Shown in pieces: positions 59,644 to 64,000 of a stretch of DNA of 64,000 bases (within the stretch, counting starts at the first letter, position 1; every line of letters starts with the position of its first letter). Source of the stretch: Litoditis marina (Eukaryota > Nematoda > Chromadorea > Rhabditida > Rhabditidae); the NCBI GenBank assembly GCA_964036275.1, contig OZ038435.1:21806559-21870558 (forward strand), read 5' to 3'. The notes below the pieces were generated by a model that was not told the origin of the DNA, ran no database searches, and saw nothing but the letters and a program-made list of their open reading frames with translations. Position numbers and translations under genes: made by a program.

Positions 59644-61144
59644 TGCACGAAGCCGAATGCAAACCATAAAATTGCTGATGTTCTAATATAACGCAGGTTA
59701 CTGGCTCTGTGACTATCAAAAACTGAACAAAAACGCTAAACGTTCCGATTGACATGTACACCGCTTTTAGCGGCGATAAGCGATGGGGATTGGCGCCATT
59801 GACAAATCTACAATTAGAGACACCAACTCACTTACAATATAGCCATTATTTCCAATACCACATCAAAAACCTTCGTTGAAACTTTTTTTTCATTCCTGCG
59901 TCAATTGACACACGCGTCTGGCGCCAGGACGAAACGAAATTTTCTAGGTTTTTGAGCTACCAGTACACACTACATGTGTCAATTACTGATTGGAGCAATA
60001 TTCAAACTATTCAATTGTCAGTTTCGTGTGTTTTTGTTTTGGCGCCATTTGGCGTCTGTTCCGAGCCAGACGATAAAATTCGATTTTGAATTTGTGGATC
60101 TTTATTTCACATTGGAATATTCAATATCTGTTAACTTGAAACAGTTTGATTGACGATAACTGATATTTTTCCAACTTTGGCGCCAGCGCACAGTGCCAAC
60201 AGAACTTTTCTTGATTTTCAGATTGAGCATCTTACTTGCCATGTGATAGTTATTTAGTGTACCGAATTTCAGACAATTCCATTGACGCTGTCGTGAGTTT
60301 GGGTTTTGGCGCCATCTGGCGCCTGGTGCGAGCGCCAGAAGAGAAATTTCAGTTTTGGAAAAAGACTTTCACACTTTCCACCAAAATATTCAATTTCTAC
60401 TAGTGTTCAACATTTTAGTTGATGATAAATAGTGTTTCGCCGTTTTTGGCGCCTATTGGCGCCAGCGCCGGGCGCCAATAATGATGTATCCATCTCATAT
60501 TTGGCGCGACGGGCTAACTTTTGCATTATAACTCATGTTTCAAATTTCAGCTAAATCGGTTCGATAGTTTTTCCAATAGTGGTTTTTGGCGCCTATTGGC
60601 GCCCGGCGCCAATGAGGAGCTATACATCTCCTCTTTGGCGCGGCGGGCTAAATTTTGCATTAGAACTCATGTTTCAAATTTCAGCTAAATCGGTTCGATA
60701 GTTTTTCCAATAGTCGTTTTTGGCGCCTATTGGCGCCCGCGCCCGGCGCCAGAGATTACATATACATTTCATACTTGGCGCGACGAGCTAACTTTTGCCA
60801 TAGAATAGATGTTTCAAATTTCAGTCAAATTGGTTCAGTAGTTTTTCCACTACGATGCGGACAGAATTCCGTGAGGGACGAGGGAGGAGGGAGGAGGGAC
60901 GAGTGACGAGGGACGAATTACGGCGGAACTTTTCAACAACGACACGAAACCATAACTCAGGCGAAAATAATCCGATTTGGCTGAAATTTTCACACAATGT
61001 TCAATTCGTGATTCTCTAACGTTCTCTCTTTTTAGTTTTCAAAAAAAGAATATGTTTGAAGATTTTTGTTAATTAAAAGGAAAAAACGAGTCCGCAATGG
61101 CCAAACCAAAGACAACTCACGCAGAGCGCTTCGCGCTGCGCGCG
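59644..61144. repeat. Unrelated 1.5-kb insert with GGCGCC-anchored periodic repeat
   Basis: Non-satellite DNA inside inverted Sat1. GGCGCC starts recur at 59792, 59920, 60041, 60179, 60308, 60448, 60588 and 60722, spaced 121-140 bp. The last three units are clear direct repeats sharing TTTTTGGCGCCTATTGGCGCC (given here as key sites), GGGCTAA and TTTCAAATTTCAG. The older ones are heavily decayed. Then come a purine-rich G-run, about 200 bp of plain sequence and a short hairpin (AGCGC-TTC-GCGCT) next to the right edge. The satellite phase jumps by about 99 bp across it and no target duplication is visible. There is no open frame of note. Confidence 0.7.
60875..60898 (+). other. Potential G-quadruplex motif
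   Basis: Four GGG runs separated by the 4-nt loops ACGA, AGGA and AGGA, followed by more GA-rich sequence. Fits the usual G3N1-7 pattern. Whether it folds is untested. Confidence 0.6.
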
Positions 61145-63677
61145 ATTGTCTAAACATGACCGATTTAATGTAGTAGGGCCAGTGTTGATAAACCTTCTCT
61201 TACGTTATTTTCATGAAGTATGAATTGATGTTTCGAGGTTTCTACCAATTTCCCACGAGACACGTGACTTAGTACACGCAGGAAGAACATAATTGTAATT
61301 GTTTAAACACGACCAATTTAATGTAGTAGGCCAGTATGGTTAAACCTTCTCTTACATTATTTTCATGAAGTAATATGTTACTCATTGAGAATAAATTGAT
61401 GTTTCGAGGTTCCTCCCGACTTCCCACGAGACACGTGACTTAGTACACGCAGGGAAAACACAATTGTAATTGTCTAAACATGACCGATTTAATGTAGTAG
61501 GGCCAGTGTTGATAAACCTTCTCTTACGTTACTTTCATGAAGTAATATGTTACTCATTGAGAATAAATTGATGTTTCAAGGTTCCTCCCAATTTCCCACG
61601 AGACACGTGACTCAGTACACGTAGGGAGAACATAATTGTAATTGTCTAAACATGACCGATTTAATGTAGTAGGCCAGTGTTGATAAACCTTCTCTTACGT
61701 TACTTTCATGAAGTAATATGTTACTCATTGAGAATAAATTGATGTTTCAAGGTTCCTACCAATTTCCCACGAGACACGTGACTCAATACACGCAGGGAGA
61801 ACATAATTGTAATTGTCTAAACATGACCAATTTAATGTAGTAGGCCAGTGTTGATGAACCTTCTCTTACGTTACTTTCATGAGGTAATAAGTCACTCATT
61901 GAGAATAAATTGATGTTTCAAGGTTCCTCCCAATTTCCCACGAGACACGTGACTCAGTACACGCAGGGAGAACATAATTGTAATTGTCTAAACATGACCA
62001 ATTTAATGTAGTAGGCCAGTGTTGATGAACCTTCTCTTACGTTACTTTCATGAAGTAATATGTTACTCATTGAGAATAAATTGATGTTTCAAGGTTCCTC
62101 CCAATTTCCCACGAGACACGTGACTCAGTACACGTAGGGAGAACATAATTGTAATTGTCTAAACATGACCGATTTAATGTAGTAGGCCAGTGTTGATAAA
62201 CCTTCGCTTACGTTACTTTCATGAAGTAATATGTTACTCATTGAGAATAAATTGATGTTTCAAGGTTCCTACCAATTTCCCACGAGACACGTGACTCAAT
62301 ACACGCAGGGAGAACATAATTGTAATTGTCTAAACATGACCGATTTAATGTAGTAGGCCAGTGTTGATAAACCTTCTCTTACGTTACTTTCATGAGGTAA
62401 TAAGTCACTCATTGAGAATAAATTGATGTTTCAAGGTTCCTCCCAATTTCCCACGAGACACGTGACTCAGTACACGCAGGGAGAACATAATTGTAATTGT
62501 CTAAACATGACCGATTTAATGTAGTAGGCCAGTGTTGATGAACCTTCTCTTACGTTATTTTCATGAAGTATGAATTGATGTTTCGAGGTTTCTACCAATT
62601 TCCCACGAGACACGTGACTTAGTACACGCAGGAAGAACATACTTGTAATTGTTTAAACACGACCAATTTAATGTAGTAGGCCAGTATGGTTAAACCTTCT
62701 CTTACATTATTTTCATGAAGTAATATGTTACTCATTGAGAATAAATTGATGTTTCGAGGTTCCTCCCGACTTCCCACGAGACACGTGACTTAGTACACGC
62801 AGGGAAAACACAATTGTAGATGTCTAAACATGACCGATTTAATGTAGTAGGGCCAGTGTTGATAAACCTTCTCTTACGTTACTTTCATGAAGTAATATGT
62901 TACTCATTGAGAATAAATTGATGTTTCAAGGTTCCTCCCAATTTCCCACGAGACACGTGACTCAGTACACGTAGGGAGAACATAATTGTAATTGTCTAAA
63001 CATGACCGATTTAATGTAGTAGGCCAGTGTTGATAAACCTTCTCTTACGTTACTTTCATGAAGTAATATGTTACTCATTGAGAATAAATTGATGTTTCGA
63101 GGTTCCTCCCAATTTCCCACGAGACACGTGACTCAGTATACGCAGGGAGAACATAATTGTAATTGTCTAAACATGACCGATTTAATGTAGTAGGCCAGTG
63201 TTGATGAACCTTCTCTTACGTTACTTTCATGAAGTTATATGTTACTCATTGAGAATAAATTGATGTTTCGAGGTTCCTCCCAATTTCCCACGAGACACAT
63301 GACTTAGTACACGCAGGGAGAACATAATTGTTATTGTCTAAACATGACCGATTTAATGTAGTAGGCCAGTGTTGATGAACCTTCTCTTACGTTACTTTCA
63401 TGAAGTTATATGTTACTCATTGAGAATAAATTGATGTTTCAAGGTTCCTCCCAATTTCCCACGAGACACGTGACTTAGTACACGCAGGGAGAACATAATT
63501 GTTATTGTCTAAACATGACCGATTTATTGTAGTAGGCCAGTGTTGATAAACCTTCTCTTACGTTACTTTCATGAAGTAATATGTTACTCATTGAGAATAA
63601 ATTGATGTTTCGAGGTTCCTCCCGATTTCCCACGAGACACGTGACTTAGTACACGCAAGGAAAACACAATTGTAATT
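61145..63677 (-). repeat. 171-bp satellite Sat1, inverted, last block
   Basis: About 15 monomers, same orientation as the preceding inverted block. An 8-monomer repeat of 1,350 bp is visible: TACGTTATTTTCATGAAGTA at 61201 and 62551. The period is seven 171-bp monomers plus one 19-bp-deleted monomer plus one inserted base. Ends inside a monomer at AATTGTAATT. Confidence 0.95.
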
Positions 63678-63718
63678 AGTAAAAAGTGGGGGAACCAACA
63701 AATGTGTGAGTTGTGTTT

Positions 63719-63825
63719 GGTTCGACCTCGATATCAGCAAAAAGTGAACGATACGAATTGCTGTGATACTGTAGCAGAAGTATTCTGCAAAAATAGAACA
63801 ATACAAATATTGCACAATGGTTCAC
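63719..63825 (+). repeat. Left arm of the foldback
   Basis: Starts GGTTCGACCTCGATATCAGC and ends ACAATGGTTCAC; pairs with 63895-64000. Confidence 0.9.
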
Positions 63826-63894
63826 GAAGCCCGCATGATATTTCAGAAATTGCCGAAGGGTAATTCATGTGTACTTTGACGACATGCGTGCGTT

Positions 63895-64000
63895 GTGAAC
63901 CATTGTGCAACATTTGTATTGTTCTATTTTTGCAGAATACTTCTGCTACAGTATCACAGCAATTCGTATGTTCACTTTTTGCTGATATCGAGGTCGAACC
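63895..64000 (-). repeat. Right arm of the foldback
   Basis: Starts GTGAACCATTGTGCAAC and ends at the window edge with GAGGTCGAACC. Differs from the left arm by a missing G (GAACATACG versus GAACGATACG) and one A/G change. Confidence 0.9.

Larger units (their letters stand above)
63678..64000. mobile_element. Foldback (long inverted repeat) element, cut by window edge
   Basis: Non-satellite sequence beginning AGTAAAAAGTGGGGG. Arms 63719-63825 and 63895-64000 are inverted copies with one 1-bp indel and one mismatch noticed, around a loop of about 69 bp whose edges also pair imperfectly. It could be a foldback transposon or a MITE with long terminal repeats; the outer right part is outside the window. 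A 75-codon minus-strand frame here runs through the arm into satellite and is not a gene. Confidence 0.65.

Noticed and set aside
59644..61144. Helitron
   Set aside because: A short hairpin lies near the right edge, but there is no 5' TC or 3' CTRR end, no A/T target context and no Rep/helicase sequence.

Overview
The window is non-protein-coding repetitive DNA from an animal. A nematode, most likely of the Rhabditina (clade V), is the best reading, because the 402-bp tandem repeat in the middle carries an SL2-type spliced-leader RNA gene in every unit on the minus strand. The evidence is a 22-nt leader starting GGTTTAAACCCAG and ending CTCAAG, directly followed by a GT splice donor, a GNRA-capped hairpin, an AATTTTTGG Sm site and a 3' stem-loop. 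I could not identify the species. I see no convincing protein-coding gene, rRNA, tRNA or CRISPR array.

Layout: (1) 1-40,915 is a head-to-tail satellite with a 171-bp monomer (about 230 copies, called Sat1), containing several higher-order repeats. It is interrupted once, at 2,483-3,688, by a 1,206-bp non-autonomous DNA transposon with 15-bp perfect terminal inverted repeats and a TAA target duplication (PIF/Harbinger-like). (2) 40,916-43,210 holds a short GCGAATT-type repeat, a degenerate spacer, then a second satellite (Sat2, alternating units of about 148 and 121 bp, each with a near-palindrome) and a 350-bp spacer. (3) 43,211-46,812 is SL RNA array A. (4) 46,814-48,063 repeats part of Sat2 and the spacer, and 48,064-54,131 is SL RNA array B; together they show a tandem duplication of about 4.86 kb. 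(5) 54,132-54,331 is a run of exactly 200 N. (6) 54,332-63,677 is Sat1 again but in the opposite orientation, interrupted at 59,644-61,144 by an unrelated segment built on a 121-140-bp periodicity anchored by GGCGCC. (7) 63,678-64,000 is a foldback sequence with arms of about 106 bp that runs off the window.

Functionally, the SL RNA genes are the only elements likely to be expressed: 23 copies with complete leaders, 20 of them with intact leader, donor and Sm site, and three with point lesions. In nematodes SL2-type leaders are trans-spliced onto downstream genes of operons. Body sequence differs between copies in three classes while the leader is nearly invariant, which argues for selection on the leader. 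The array stands without any linked 5S rRNA gene and is embedded in satellite DNA.
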